This document shows positions 34,318 to 44,012 of a stretch of 64,000 nucleotides of DNA, in pieces. Within the stretch, counting starts at the first letter, position 1; every line of letters begins with the position of its first letter. A model generated the notes under the pieces. It was not told the origin of the DNA and searched no databases. It saw nothing but the letters and a program-made list of their open reading frames with translations. The position numbers and the translations under genes were made by a program. This DNA is from an uncultured Barnesiella sp. Its GTDB lineage: Bacteria; Bacteroidota; Bacteroidia; Bacteroidales; Barnesiellaceae_A. The stretch is taken from contig CALUJY010000004.1 of assembly GCA_944321085.1 (NCBI GenBank), forward strand, positions 1 through 64,000, read 5' to 3'.

Positions 34318-34972
34318 CGCACTGATTGTATTGGAAAAAGTATCCTTGTCGTATGACGAGCGGGAGGTGTTGCACGACATAGACCTTGTCGTGTCGCAAG
34401 GCGATTTTGTGGTGATAACAGGACCTAACGGCGGCGGTAAGACCTCGATGTTGCGCGTCATGCTTAGGCTTTTGTCTCCCAGCGCAGGACGTGTGCGTTA
34501 TTACAGGAGTGGGCAAGAGGTGGAGCAACTGAAAATAGGTTATCTGCCGCAGAAGAATGCCATAGACAGCCGTTTCCCCATTACTGTATCGGAGGTCGTG
34601 GCGTCGGGGCTCTACTCGTCGGGTTTACGGCGGGGTAGGCTCTCGGGCGTGTGGCAACTGCGTGTTGAGGAGATACTCGAACTTTTGGGTATCGAGGATT
34701 TGGCGGCGCGGCCGATAGGTGTTTTGTCGGGAGGTCAGTTGCAGCGTGCTTTGTTGGGTCGTGCCATCATTTCGCGTCCCGAGCTCTTGGTGCTCGACGA
34801 GCCGTTATCGTATATCGACGAAGCATTCGGGGTGCGTATATATTCGTTGCTCGAACGGCTGTCGCGCGAGACGACCGTTGTCATGGTGACACACCGCCCT
34901 GCTAAGGTAAGTAAGATGGCGACGCAAATGCTTTACGTCGACCGCGGACAATTCGGACTATGGGGAGGGTAG
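34298..34972 (+). CDS. znuC: Metal ABC transporter ATP-binding protein
   Basis: A 224-residue ABC ATPase of the ZnuC group. Walker A is GPNGGGKTS, the signature is LSGGQLQRALLGR, and Walker B is LLVLDEPLSYID; the switch His is in VMVTHRPA. It would power uptake of the ion bound by the neighbouring lipoprotein. No permease (znuB) gene follows: the next gene is a divergent-function esterase 139 bases away, and a hairpin terminator follows the stop. Confidence 0.93.
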   Translation: MPSQPTDALIVLEKVSLSYDEREVLHDIDLVVSQGDFVVITGPNGGGKTSMLRVMLRLLSPSAGRVRYYRSGQEVEQLKIGYLPQKNAIDSRFPITVSEVVASGLYSSGLRRGRLSGVWQLRVEEILELLGIEDLAARPIGVLSGGQLQRALLGRAIISRPELLVLDEPLSYIDEAFGVRIYSLLERLSRETTVVMVTHRPAKVSKMATQMLYVDRGQFGLWGG

Positions 34973-34990
34973 TGAGTCATGGCATCAGAA

Positions 34991-35022
34991 AGCAACAGTA
35001 GAAAAGAATGTTGCGTTTTTTT
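34991..35022 (+). terminator. Terminator of znuA-znuC
   Basis: GCAACA (34992-34997) pairs with TGTTGC (35009-35014), then G and seven T's. An alternative stem pairs the T-run with AACATAAAAA at 35032-35041. Confidence 0.7.
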
Positions 35023-35070
35023 ATGTTGCAAAACATAAAAATAGGAGTGCTACCTTATGCTACTCTTCAT

Positions 35071-35078
35071 TACTTTTG
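35071..35078 (+). promoter_or_regulatory. -7 box of the esterase gene
   Basis: TACTTTTG lies 33 bases before the start codon at 35112. No clear -33 TTG. Confidence 0.45.
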
Positions 35079-35111
35079 CGGTAACACACGAATATCAGCT
35101 ATAACTATTAC

Positions 35112-36431
35112 ATGAAAACTATCACAAAAAGGAGTATTGTCTTTCTATTCATACTGTTTTTCTTCGCGCAATTACAGGCGCAGAAGAAAAATATCAATCA
35201 TTTGGTAGAGATAGAAATAGTCCCCGACCATGCCGACTGGACTTATAAGACGGGCGAGGAGGTCGTTTTCTCTGTGCGTGTGTTGCAAGCCCATGTACCG
35301 CTCGACGGGGTTACAGTCTCCTATGAAATAGGTCTCGAAAAGATGCCTCCGACACAGCGCGGCAAGGTGGAAATGAAGGAAGGGAAAGCCTTGCTCAAAG
35401 GAGGCACCCTTACAGAACCCGGTTTTATGACTTGTGCCTGCCGGGTAGAAGTAGACGGGCGTGAATATACCAATTATCTGAATGTAGCCTTCTCGCCGTT
35501 CGAGATTAAGCCCACCCAGACCATGCCCGACGACTTTGTGAAGTTCTGGCAGAAGACGTTGCAGAAAACGGGCCAGATAGAGATGGAGCCGCTTGTCACC
35601 CTGATGCCCGAGATGTGCACCCCGCGTACCAACGTCTACCACGTACGTTTGCAACACTATCGCAAAGATACATATATATATGGCATGCTGTGTGTGCCCA
35701 AGTCTCCCGGGAAATACCCGGCCGTATTGTCGGTGCCCGGAGCAGGAGTAAAGCGCGTACCCCCCGAATTGGAGCTGGCCGAGACGGGCAATGGCATGAT
35801 AACTTTTGCCATAGGGGTGAATGGATTGCCCCAAACACTCGACGAAGAGGTTTACAACGACCTGCGTTACGGCGTATTGCGCGACTATGGGTTTATACAC
35901 CTCGACGACAAAGAGCAGTATTACTACCGCCGTGTATATAGCGGATGCGTGCGGGCAGTAGATTTCCTTGTTACATTGCCCGAGTATGATGGCGAGAATC
36001 TCGGCGTGGTGGGTGCAAGCCAAGGCGGTGCGCTCTCTATTGTGACGGCGGCGCTCGACTCCCGGGTGAAAGCCCTTGTGGCATTCCATCCCGCATTGTG
36101 CGATGTGACCGGCTATCTGCATGGGCGTGCCGGAGGTTGGCCGCACATGTTTGCCCCCAAGAATGCGTTGCTCAACAACAAACCCGAGAAGATAGAGACT
36201 TCGAGTTACTACGATGTGGTGAACTTCGCCCGTCTGTTGAAAGTACCCGGTTATTATTCGTGGGGCTACAATGACCCCACCTGTCCGCCCACCTCATACT
36301 ATGCTGCATATAACGTGATAACAGCCCCTAAGCAGCTCTATGTAGCGCTCGTAACAGGCCATTGGCGGTTGCCGGAGCAGAATGAGGTAACATTCCGGTG
36401 GTTGTATAAGATGCTCACCGAAGGGAAATGA
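35112..36431 (+). CDS. Acetyl-xylan-esterase-like hydrolase (CE7 type)
   Basis: A 439-residue exported protein with a signal peptide (residues 1-23, ending LQAQ). An N-terminal Ig-like region (about 35-120) precedes an alpha/beta-hydrolase domain similar to acetyl xylan esterase / cephalosporin-C deacetylase (CE7). The nucleophile is in GVVGASQGGALS and the oxyanion region is near SVPGAGVKRVP. The likely catalytic His is in VTGHWRLPEQ. The enzyme would remove acetyl groups from xylan or oligosaccharides at the periplasm or cell surface. It precedes the SusC/SusD locus by 234 bases, which suggests joint use. Confidence 0.82.
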   Translation: MKTITKRSIVFLFILFFFAQLQAQKKNINHLVEIEIVPDHADWTYKTGEEVVFSVRVLQAHVPLDGVTVSYEIGLEKMPPTQRGKVEMKEGKALLKGGTLTEPGFMTCACRVEVDGREYTNYLNVAFSPFEIKPTQTMPDDFVKFWQKTLQKTGQIEMEPLVTLMPEMCTPRTNVYHVRLQHYRKDTYIYGMLCVPKSPGKYPAVLSVPGAGVKRVPPELELAETGNGMITFAIGVNGLPQTLDEEVYNDLRYGVLRDYGFIHLDDKEQYYYRRVYSGCVRAVDFLVTLPEYDGENLGVVGASQGGALSIVTAALDSRVKALVAFHPALCDVTGYLHGRAGGWPHMFAPKNALLNNKPEKIETSSYYDVVNFARLLKVPGYYSWGYNDPTCPPTSYYAAYNVITAPKQLYVALVTGHWRLPEQNEVTFRWLYKMLTEGK

Positions 36432-36487
36432 CGCAAAAAATACAACGATTAGAGTAAAAAATACACACATATTAGCTATGTCGTATA

Positions 36488-36495
36488 TAATTTTG
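36488..36495 (+). promoter_or_regulatory. Upstream -7 box of the SusC gene
   Basis: TAATTTTG lies 170 bases before the start codon and would give a long leader with a TCCTGC/GCAGGA hairpin at 36597-36611. A second -7 box lies at 36652. Confidence 0.4.
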
Positions 36496-36651
36496 TAACG
36501 TCAATAAAACGGTTTTGAAACAATTACAAGGCACAAAATCCGTTTATGTTATTAAAAAACATTTTATGAACCGCAAAGACTATACCATGAAACCTCTCCT
36601 GCAAGGCAGGATACAAAAACGAAAAGAAACAATAAATTACTAATACCAACC

Positions 36652-36659
36652 TAATTTTG
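36652..36659 (+). promoter_or_regulatory. -7 box abutting the SusC start
   Basis: TAATTTTG ends six bases before the ATG at 36666, so transcription from it would begin at or near the start codon. Confidence 0.45.
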
Positions 36660-36665
36660 CACAGA

Positions 36666-39600
36666 ATGTCAAGAAAGTTAATGAACCTTCGCGCCACTCT
36701 GGCAGTGCTATTTGCAGCATTTGTATGGAGTGTGTCAGCGCAGACTGTTACCATTACAGGAACGGTGACAGATGAGACGGGAGAGCCGGTTATAGGAGCT
36801 TCCGTATTGGAGAAGGGTACACAGGTCGGCGTTTCTACCGACATTGATGGAAACTTCTCGTTGAAAGTGTCAGGGAAAAATCCTCTTGTTATCTCTTATG
36901 TGGGTATGAATACCCAAGAGGTGAATATTGTCGGCAAAAGCCATGTGTCGGTAGTAATGAAAGAGAATGCCATAGCCCTCGACGACGTTGTGGTAATCGG
37001 TTATGGCACATCTAAGAGAAGCGACCTTACCGGTTCGGTTTCGTCTATCTCTGCCAAACAGATAGAAAATATACCGGTAGCCAACGTAGCCGAAGCCCTT
37101 TCGGGTAAACTTGCCGGTGTGCAAGTAACCACCTCTGAGGGTTCGCCCGATGCCGAAATCAACATCCGTGTGCGTGGTGGTGGCTCTATTACACAAGAAA
37201 GTACCCCGCTTTATATCGTCGATGGTTTCCCCGTATCGAGCATCTCCGATATTTCGCCGGCCGACATCGAGTCGATTGACGTTTTGAAAGACGCCTCTTC
37301 GACGGCCATCTATGGTAGCCGCGGTGCCAATGGTGTTGTTATCATCACTACGAAGACAGCCAAAGAAGGCAAGTTCTCGGTAAGCTACGACGGTACATAC
37401 GGCTTTAAGAAGATTGCCAAAATGCTCGACGTTATGTCGCCCTATGAGTTTGCCCGTAACCAATACGAGCAGGCTGTGTTGCAAGACGACCTCGATCGCT
37501 ATCACACATCGTTCGGTTTGTTCAGCGACTTAGACCTCTATCAACAAATGCAAGGTCTCAACTGGCAAGACGAGGTATATGGCAACACAGGTAGCTACTT
37601 CTCGCACAACGTAAGCGTGTCGGGCGGTAGCGAGAAAGTCAACTTCCTGGCCTCTTATATGCACACCGACGAGAACGCCATAATGCTCGATAGCGATTAC
37701 CGTCGAGACAACTTCTCGTTCAAGATGAACGCCAAGCCCTTCAAGTGGTTGAAACTCAATTTCAGCACCCGTTATTCAGACATGACGGTAGTAGGTGCCG
37801 GTGCCAACGACTCGAAGGCCGAGGGCGGTGAGTCATCTACCAGCGACTCTCGTCTGAAACACACCGTTATCTATCCTCCCATCCACGTCAGCTCATTGTT
37901 CGACCCCGATGATATGGAAGACGATGAAGATATCGTAGGTTCGTTGGTACGTCCTACCGTCGCTATTCAAGACAACTACAAGAAAAAACACCAGCAACTT
38001 TACAGCATCAACGGTGGCGTGACGATAGAGTTTATCAAAAACCTGAGCTTGCGTTCCGACTTCGGTCTCGAAGGCCGCGTAACAGAGAACAACGTATACA
38101 AAGGCTCTACCACCTACGATGCCCGCAACTCTTCCTTGGCTCCCGGTATGCCTATCGCTACCATTACCGACGAAGACCGCAAGCGTATACGCAACACCAA
38201 TACCTTGTCATACAAATGGTCGAGCAAAGACAAAGCTCACAACATCAATGCCTTGCTCGGTGAGGAAATGACCATCACGAGCGTTGTTACGAAAACCAAC
38301 CGCGTCGAGGGCATTCCTACCATCTTCACACCCTACGAATGCTTCGGTTACCTCACACAAGGTATCCCCGCATCGATAGACAACTATTACGGATTTGACG
38401 ACCGTCTCCTCTCGTTCTTCGGACGTGTAGGTTACGACTACTTCGGCCGTTACCTCCTCACTGCAACGTTCCGTGCCGACGGTTCGAGCAAATTCGCTCC
38501 CGGCAACCAATGGGGTTACTTCCCCTCGGTAGCTGCTGCATGGCGTATCAGCGATGAGGCTTTCATGGCCGGTGCCGAAGATTGGCTCAGCAACTTGAAA
38601 CTCCGTGTAAGCTACGGTGTGGCCGGTAACAACAACATCAGCGCCGGACAATTCCTGAAAGTTTACTCGTCGAGCACCGAGTTGTTGATGAACAACTTCA
38701 ACAGCTATTGGGACAATGGTAAGAAACTTACCAACGAAGACATCAAGTGGGAGTCTACTTATACTTATGATATAGGTATCGACTTCGGTTTCTGGAACAA
38801 CCGTATCAACGGTAGCATCGACCTCTATCAAAACGATGTACGCGACCTGTTGATTGACTTCCCCATCAACGGTGTAGGTTACGAAACCGTAACTCGCAAC
38901 ATCGGTGCTACCCGCAACCGCGGTATCGAGCTCGCTGTGAATGCCGCTCTTGTCAATACCAAAGACTTCACCCTCGACTTCTCGTTCAACATAGCATATA
39001 ACCAAAACCGCGTAATGGACCTCGGCGGTCTTGAATTCCTCTCGGCAAGTTCGGGCTGGGCAGGCGCTGAGGTTACCGAAGACTACCGCGTTATCGTAGG
39101 TCAAGCCATCGGTCAGATGTGGGGCTATGTAACAGAAGGTTATTATAGCGCCGACGACTTTACGTGGAATGGTTCGCAATGGGTTGCCAAAGACGGTGTC
39201 GTTGACAACAGCGCCATGACAGGCGACTCTTGGGGCCCCGGAGCATTGAAAGTGATGGACCTCAACGGCGATGGTAAAATCACTACCGACGATATGACGA
39301 CCATCGGTTGCTCGATGCCCGACTTTACCGGAGGTTTCACACTTGCCGCTACATACAAAGGCTTCGATTTGAGCGCTGCATTCTCGTTCTCGATAGGTAA
39401 CGAAGTTTACAATGCCAACAAACTCGAATTCGCGACTACCAGCAAGCACTACCACCGCAACATGCTCTCTATGATGGGCAGCGAAAACCGCTACACCCAA
39501 ATAGACTGGACTACCGGTGAGCGTATTACCGACCCCGATGTGCTCAATGCCATCAACCAAAACGCAACCCTGTGGTCGCCCGTTATGCCGCGTTACGTGA

Positions 39601-39869
39601 CGCACTCGTGGGCAATCGAGGACGGTTCGTTCTTGCGTCTCAATACACTGACATTCGGTTATACACTGCCCTCTGACCTCACACGCAAATGGTATATACA
39701 ACGCTTGCGTTTCTTCTTCACAGGAACCAACCTCTTCTGTGCTACCAAGTACACGGGTTACGACCCCGAGGTGAGCACACGCCGCAAAGTTCCTTACACA
39801 TCGGGCGTCGACTACTCGGCATATCCCAAGAGCCGCGGATTTAACTTTGGTGTCAATATAACATTCTAA
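36666..39869 (+). CDS. SusC/RagA-like TonB-linked outer membrane transporter
   Basis: A 1067-residue SusC-type TonB-dependent transporter. It has a signal peptide ending VSAQT, a carboxypeptidase-D-regulatory-like domain (about 25-100, TGTVTDETGEPVIGASVLEKGT), the plug with DVVVIGYGTSKRSDLTGSV and NIRVRGGGS, and a C-terminal barrel with DLNGDGKITTDD. It moves glycan fragments across the outer membrane with the SusD partner that follows by 15 bases. The start at 36666 is chosen because the longer form begins with TTG within a -7 box; Met at 36681 is an alternative that would give a cleaner signal peptide. Confidence 0.95.
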   Translation: MSRKLMNLRATLAVLFAAFVWSVSAQTVTITGTVTDETGEPVIGASVLEKGTQVGVSTDIDGNFSLKVSGKNPLVISYVGMNTQEVNIVGKSHVSVVMKENAIALDDVVVIGYGTSKRSDLTGSVSSISAKQIENIPVANVAEALSGKLAGVQVTTSEGSPDAEINIRVRGGGSITQESTPLYIVDGFPVSSISDISPADIESIDVLKDASSTAIYGSRGANGVVIITTKTAKEGKFSVSYDGTYGFKKIAKMLDVMSPYEFARNQYEQAVLQDDLDRYHTSFGLFSDLDLYQQMQGLNWQDEVYGNTGSYFSHNVSVSGGSEKVNFLASYMHTDENAIMLDSDYRRDNFSFKMNAKPFKWLKLNFSTRYSDMTVVGAGANDSKAEGGESSTSDSRLKHTVIYPPIHVSSLFDPDDMEDDEDIVGSLVRPTVAIQDNYKKKHQQLYSINGGVTIEFIKNLSLRSDFGLEGRVTENNVYKGSTTYDARNSSLAPGMPIATITDEDRKRIRNTNTLSYKWSSKDKAHNINALLGEEMTITSVVTKTNRVEGIPTIFTPYECFGYLTQGIPASIDNYYGFDDRLLSFFGRVGYDYFGRYLLTATFRADGSSKFAPGNQWGYFPSVAAAWRISDEAFMAGAEDWLSNLKLRVSYGVAGNNNISAGQFLKVYSSSTELLMNNFNSYWDNGKKLTNEDIKWESTYTYDIGIDFGFWNNRINGSIDLYQNDVRDLLIDFPINGVGYETVTRNIGATRNRGIELAVNAALVNTKDFTLDFSFNIAYNQNRVMDLGGLEFLSASSGWAGAEVTEDYRVIVGQAIGQMWGYVTEGYYSADDFTWNGSQWVAKDGVVDNSAMTGDSWGPGALKVMDLNGDGKITTDDMTTIGCSMPDFTGGFTLAATYKGFDLSAAFSFSIGNEVYNANKLEFATTSKHYHRNMLSMMGSENRYTQIDWTTGERITDPDVLNAINQNATLWSPVMPRYVTHSWAIEDGSFLRLNTLTFGYTLPSDLTRKWYIQRLRFFFTGTNLFCATKYTGYDPEVSTRRKVPYTSGVDYSAYPKSRGFNFGVNITF

Positions 39870-39884
39870 ACCTGTAAAATAATC

Positions 39885-41819
39885 ATGAAACATATAGCAT
39901 TCAAATCATTTTTGGCTATCGCGTGTGCAGCAGCCCTCACCGGTTGCGATGACATGCCGTTCCTTCAGGTGGAGACCGAGTCGGGAATGGACGAGAGCGT
40001 CATCTTCTCGAAAGTAGAGACTACCGAAGGACAGATAGGTTCCATTTACCATACGATGGGCGAAACCAACTCGTATCGTAATAACCTTACCAATAACATG
40101 GGTGTCAATACCGATATAGAATTGCAATCGGGTAGTACCGATAGCGATGCACCCACAGCACAAAACCGCCGTACACTCGCCATCTATATGCAGACGGCCA
40201 ACTTGCAAGATAACTGGTCGTCCGACCGTGGTCGCGACCCCTTCTCGCAACTCTATTCTGCTATCGAGCGTTGCAACTGCGCTATCGCCGGTATCAAACA
40301 ATATGGCGACCCGCAACCCGGTTCGCAAATGGGAGCTCTCTATGCCGAGGCTTTGACCTTGCGTGCATTCTTCTATTTCGACCTTATCAAATATTGGGGC
40401 GACGTTCCTGCTCGTTTCGAACCCATACAAGCCGACAACGTGTGGGTGCCCAAGAGCGACCGTGCCGTTATCTATGACCAAATCATTGCCGACCTCGAAA
40501 TTGCCGACGAATACGGCGCATGGCCCGGTCAATGGAGCTATACTACCGTAGAACGCGCCAACCGCGTCTTCGCCAAAGCTCTCCGTGCCCGCATCGCCAT
40601 GAGCGCAGCCGGTAAAGCCCTCGTACGCGTCAACCGCGACTTCGAGAACCCCTATACCGTAGGCGGCGACCCCGGTGAGATAAACTGGGTATTCCCCGAT
40701 GAGGCCAAACGTACCGAGCTCTGGCGCATTGTAAAGACCGAGTGCGAAGAGTTGCTCGCTTCGGGTTACTGCAATATGCCTACCGAGCAGACTTCGTTCA
40801 AGCAATTCTGGGTAGATATCATGAACGACGTTATCTCTACCGGTCGTGAGTCTATCTTCGAGATTGGTTTCCGTACGGGTCGTGGTCGTGTAGCTCACAC
40901 TTTCGGTGCATACCACGATGGTGCCGACAAATATGTAGAGAAGAAAATCAGCCCCAACTTCGTAGCATCTCCCGTTTACTACTATCGTTTCCAGGAAGGC
41001 GATGCCCGCCGCGATGTTACGTTGCTGCCCACGAAATACGTTCTCTCCGATGCCGACCTGCCCACCGGCAGCAAACAAGGTTTCCAAACCATTTCGAGCA
41101 TCGACAAATTCTACTTCGGTAAATTCCGCGCCGAGTACCGCGATGTAGCAGCCAATGGCAAGCTCACCAATAGCGAGAACGACGAAGGTATCAACTTCCC
41201 CGTGATGCGTGCCGCCGACGTAGTGCTCATGGCAGCCGAAGCCAACTGTATGTTGGGCGAGGGCGACCTCGGTTACAGCTACGTACAACAAATCCGTCGT
41301 CGGGCTTTCGGTGGCGACGGCGCTATGGACAAGATACCCTACAACACAGGTAGCCAAGCCGGTATGTTGAGCGCAATCAAGGACGAGCGCATGTTCGAGT
41401 TTGCCGAGGAGCTTATCCGCAAGCAAGACCTCATCCGTTGGGGCGAGCTCAAAGAGGCTATGGACAAAGCCAAAGAAGAGACTGCCGAGTTGCGTGAGTG
41501 CATAGGCGACTTCAACGTACTGCTCAACAGCGATGGCGAGCCCCGCCGCGTGTACTATCGTCTCAACTCAGACAACGAGACCCTCGAAGTACGCAACGTA
41601 GACCCGTATGAGCAACCGGCATTCGTGCCGAACGCAGCCGACGGTTATATAGAGACCCGTTGGACCGATGCCACCAGCGATGGCGAGCTTACCATCTCCG
41701 ATGAGTGGATAAGCAAGGCCTACTATCAAGGCGACCCCGACAAGCGTCAGCTGTTGCCTATCGTCAACCTGCTTATATCTTCGAGCCAATATGTTTTGGT
41801 AAACGATTACGGATATTAA
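39885..41819 (+). CDS. SusD/RagB-like glycan-binding lipoprotein
   Basis: A 644-residue SusD-family outer-membrane lipoprotein (lipobox LTGC near residue 21). The N-terminal TPR-like region and the typical SusD closing regions (EALTLRAFFYFDLIKYWGDVP, RAADVVLMAAEANCML, IKDERMFEFAEELIRKQDLIRWGE) are visible. It caps the SusC channel and binds the oligosaccharide. The length is a little greater than average for SusD. It lies 15 bases after the SusC gene. Confidence 0.95.
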   Translation: MKHIAFKSFLAIACAAALTGCDDMPFLQVETESGMDESVIFSKVETTEGQIGSIYHTMGETNSYRNNLTNNMGVNTDIELQSGSTDSDAPTAQNRRTLAIYMQTANLQDNWSSDRGRDPFSQLYSAIERCNCAIAGIKQYGDPQPGSQMGALYAEALTLRAFFYFDLIKYWGDVPARFEPIQADNVWVPKSDRAVIYDQIIADLEIADEYGAWPGQWSYTTVERANRVFAKALRARIAMSAAGKALVRVNRDFENPYTVGGDPGEINWVFPDEAKRTELWRIVKTECEELLASGYCNMPTEQTSFKQFWVDIMNDVISTGRESIFEIGFRTGRGRVAHTFGAYHDGADKYVEKKISPNFVASPVYYYRFQEGDARRDVTLLPTKYVLSDADLPTGSKQGFQTISSIDKFYFGKFRAEYRDVAANGKLTNSENDEGINFPVMRAADVVLMAAEANCMLGEGDLGYSYVQQIRRRAFGGDGAMDKIPYNTGSQAGMLSAIKDERMFEFAEELIRKQDLIRWGELKEAMDKAKEETAELRECIGDFNVLLNSDGEPRRVYYRLNSDNETLEVRNVDPYEQPAFVPNAADGYIETRWTDATSDGELTISDEWISKAYYQGDPDKRQLLPIVNLLISSSQYVLVNDYGY

Positions 41820-41841
41820 TCTTATAAATAGAGAATAAGGA

Positions 41842-43542
41842 ATGAAAAAGATAAATAAAATAGCTGTTTGGGGACTGGCCGCTTTGGCGGCAGCCTTCAC
41901 AGCTTGTGAAGACAATATGATAACGGGCGAGATTGACTACCCGGTAGAAAATCTCTCACGCCTGTTTGCCCCCGTGGAATTTAAGGAAGTAAAACCGATG
42001 CCCGACGGCTTCCGCATACAATGGACACCGGTAGACGGGGCACAAGGATACATTTTCCAATTCTGCGCCGACTCGCTCTTCAACGAGGGCAGCGATGAGT
42101 ACTATGCCGGGCATCCCAATGCTTCGCGTGTAGTATTGTCCGATACGTTGGTAACGACAGCAACCGTCGATACCATTACAGGCCTTGGCTTGGAGCAAGA
42201 ATACTTCATCCGTATGGCCGCCTTTGCACAAGGCAAGGAGCAATCGCACTGGTTGGTATCAGACCGTTCTTATAAGACAGAAGCCCGTGTAGTTCCCCAA
42301 GTTCTCAAAGACGTCGACCGCAATGAGGTATATACCAACGAAGCCACTGTAAGCTGGTACGTCGATATGCTGGGCGAGAACCCCATGGACCAACTCATCA
42401 TCAAGGTAAGCGGCGAGGGCACAGAAGAGACCGTCATCAATCTCGATGCTGCTACCCAAATGGCCGGACAATACACCTTCACAGGCCTTCTGGAAGCAAC
42501 CTCATACGAGGTACGCGGCCACAATAGCGCAATAGAAGGCGAGTGGGGCGACTACAACACCGTATCGTTCAGAACCAAGTCGGGCCAAGGCGATGCCGTA
42601 AGATACGATGGCTCTACCGACTTCAATACCTTCCTTGCCAACTTGCCCAATGCAAGCACCGTATTTATCCCTGTCGGCACCACAGTAACCTGTGTCGATG
42701 GCGACAAGCAAACCAACGTGCTCATAACGAAAGACGTTACCATCCGCGGTGAGAGCGCAGCCGGAGAAGACAAACCGGTCATCTCTGTGAAAGAGTTCCG
42801 TATCGTAGGTAACGTAAACTCTATCGTCTTTGAAAATGTGAAACTCGATGCCGGCGAAACCGGTGGTTCATACGTATTCAACCTGCATAAGGAAGAAGGC
42901 AGCGTATTTGCCGGTTGCGGCGAACTGTCGTTCATCGATTGCGAAATCACGGGCTATGCCAACGCTATCATCCGTCACCAAGGTAACGAGGGTACAGGTA
43001 TAGACGAAGTAACGGTAGACAACTGCTACATCCACGACTTCAACCTCTCGGGTAGCAGCTACGCCCTGTTCATGTTCAAGAATGCCGACTACTACGTAGG
43101 TGCGTTCAACATCACCAACTCTACCTTCTTCAACGTAGGTACCAACATCATCGAGCACCGTCTTACCGATACCGCCATACACAACTGCAACGCAACCATC
43201 AGCGACTGTACGTTCCAGAACTGCGGTTCCAACTCGCGTACCATGTTCGACTTCGATAAGACCGCTACCGGTACGGTAACGTTCGAGAACTGCGTATTCG
43301 GCGCTATTATGGATCCCAGTGTACACAAAGGCTTCCGTGGTTCTTATGTGGTAACCAACGTACGCAACTGCTATGCGTCAGACGACTTTACGTTCGCCAG
43401 CTCAGCCGGTATCTTGGGCGATATACCCAAGTTTGGTGCACCCGCTGCCGATATATTTGTCGATGCAGCAGGCGGTAACCTTACGCTCACGGGCGTAGCT
43501 GCCTCGTATGCAGGCACAATAGGTGACCCGCGCTGGTATTAA
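41842..43542 (+). CDS. DUF4957/DUF5123-type surface lipoprotein
   Basis: A 566-residue lipoprotein (lipobox AFTAC). Two fibronectin-III-like domains (about residues 45-155 and 150-250) precede a right-handed beta-helix region with repeated NxTxxxC/F-type strands (INSIVFENVKLDAG, ITNSTFFNVG, ATISDCTFQNCG). The end GTIGDPRWY is typical of DUF5123. Proteins of this kind in Bacteroidetes accompany SusC/SusD pairs and are thought to bind pectin-like or other glycans at the surface. No catalytic residues of polysaccharide lyases could be identified. The gene follows susD by 22 bases. Confidence 0.85.
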   Translation: MKKINKIAVWGLAALAAAFTACEDNMITGEIDYPVENLSRLFAPVEFKEVKPMPDGFRIQWTPVDGAQGYIFQFCADSLFNEGSDEYYAGHPNASRVVLSDTLVTTATVDTITGLGLEQEYFIRMAAFAQGKEQSHWLVSDRSYKTEARVVPQVLKDVDRNEVYTNEATVSWYVDMLGENPMDQLIIKVSGEGTEETVINLDAATQMAGQYTFTGLLEATSYEVRGHNSAIEGEWGDYNTVSFRTKSGQGDAVRYDGSTDFNTFLANLPNASTVFIPVGTTVTCVDGDKQTNVLITKDVTIRGESAAGEDKPVISVKEFRIVGNVNSIVFENVKLDAGETGGSYVFNLHKEEGSVFAGCGELSFIDCEITGYANAIIRHQGNEGTGIDEVTVDNCYIHDFNLSGSSYALFMFKNADYYVGAFNITNSTFFNVGTNIIEHRLTDTAIHNCNATISDCTFQNCGSNSRTMFDFDKTATGTVTFENCVFGAIMDPSVHKGFRGSYVVTNVRNCYASDDFTFASSAGILGDIPKFGAPAADIFVDAAGGNLTLTGVAASYAGTIGDPRWY

Positions 43543-43550
43543 TATATGCA

Positions 43551-43571
43551 GGGCGGGGGACAACCCCGCCC
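43551..43571 (+). other. GC-rich hairpin inside the SusC/D operon
   Basis: GGGCGGGG (43551-43558), loop GACAA, CCCCGCCC (43564-43571) form a strong hairpin in the 64-base gap after the DUF5123-type gene. There is no T-run, so it is more likely an RNA-processing or stability element than a terminator. Confidence 0.6.
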
Positions 43572-43606
43572 GCATTCAGTAACTTAACCATAATATTAAG
43601 AGAACA

Positions 43607-43936
43607 ATGAAAAAAATATTGATATTTCTTCCTTTGTTGGTCTTGATGGCAGCTTGTCAGAAAGACTGGGACGAACAAAACGTAAAAGTAGCAACCGACC
43701 ATGCCCTGCTGGCTCCCGGAGAGACTTTCCAAATCAATGTATTGTCTGAGGGCGATGCTACATTCTCGGCCTGGGAAGGCGATTCGCTCACCTGCACAAC
43801 GTTGAGCGGCAACGGTCTGGTAACGGCAAAACCCGATGTAGCCGTTCGCGATACCGATTTCGTGAAAGTATCCGTAAAAGGTCTGCGCTCCAAGAACGTT
43901 GTAATCGTAGTAGACCCCGCTGCTGTTTCTGAATAA
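43607..43936 (+). CDS. Small Ig-like surface lipoprotein
   Basis: A 109-residue lipoprotein (lipobox LMAAC). The mature part of about 90 residues is strand-rich (LAPGETFQINVLSEGDATFSA, VRDTDFVKVSVKGLRSKNVVIVV) and resembles a bacterial Ig-like (Big2) domain. It follows the DUF5123-type gene by 64 bases, containing a hairpin, and ends the locus before a terminator. Its role in glycan use is unknown. Confidence 0.8.
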   Translation: MKKILIFLPLLVLMAACQKDWDEQNVKVATDHALLAPGETFQINVLSEGDATFSAWEGDSLTCTTLSGNGLVTAKPDVAVRDTDFVKVSVKGLRSKNVVIVVDPAAVSE

Positions 43937-43976
43937 GACAGAGATACCACGTAGATTTCGTTTGATATAGATTTCG

Positions 43977-44012
43977 GGGCAGGCAACTCATCGAGTTGCC
44001 TGCCCTCTTTTT
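43977..44012 (+). terminator. Terminator of the SusC/D locus
   Basis: GGGCAGGCAACTC (43977-43989) pairs perfectly with GAGTTGCCTGCCC (43993-44005) around a three-base loop, then TCTTTTT. Confidence 0.93.

Noticed and set aside
38208..39893. A 561-codon open frame on the minus strand opposite the SusC gene
   Set aside because: It is the antisense shadow of a well-supported SusC gene and carries no family motifs.
39906..41426. A 506-codon minus-strand frame opposite susD
   Set aside because: It is a shadow of the SusD gene; it lacks a ribosome-binding site and known motifs.
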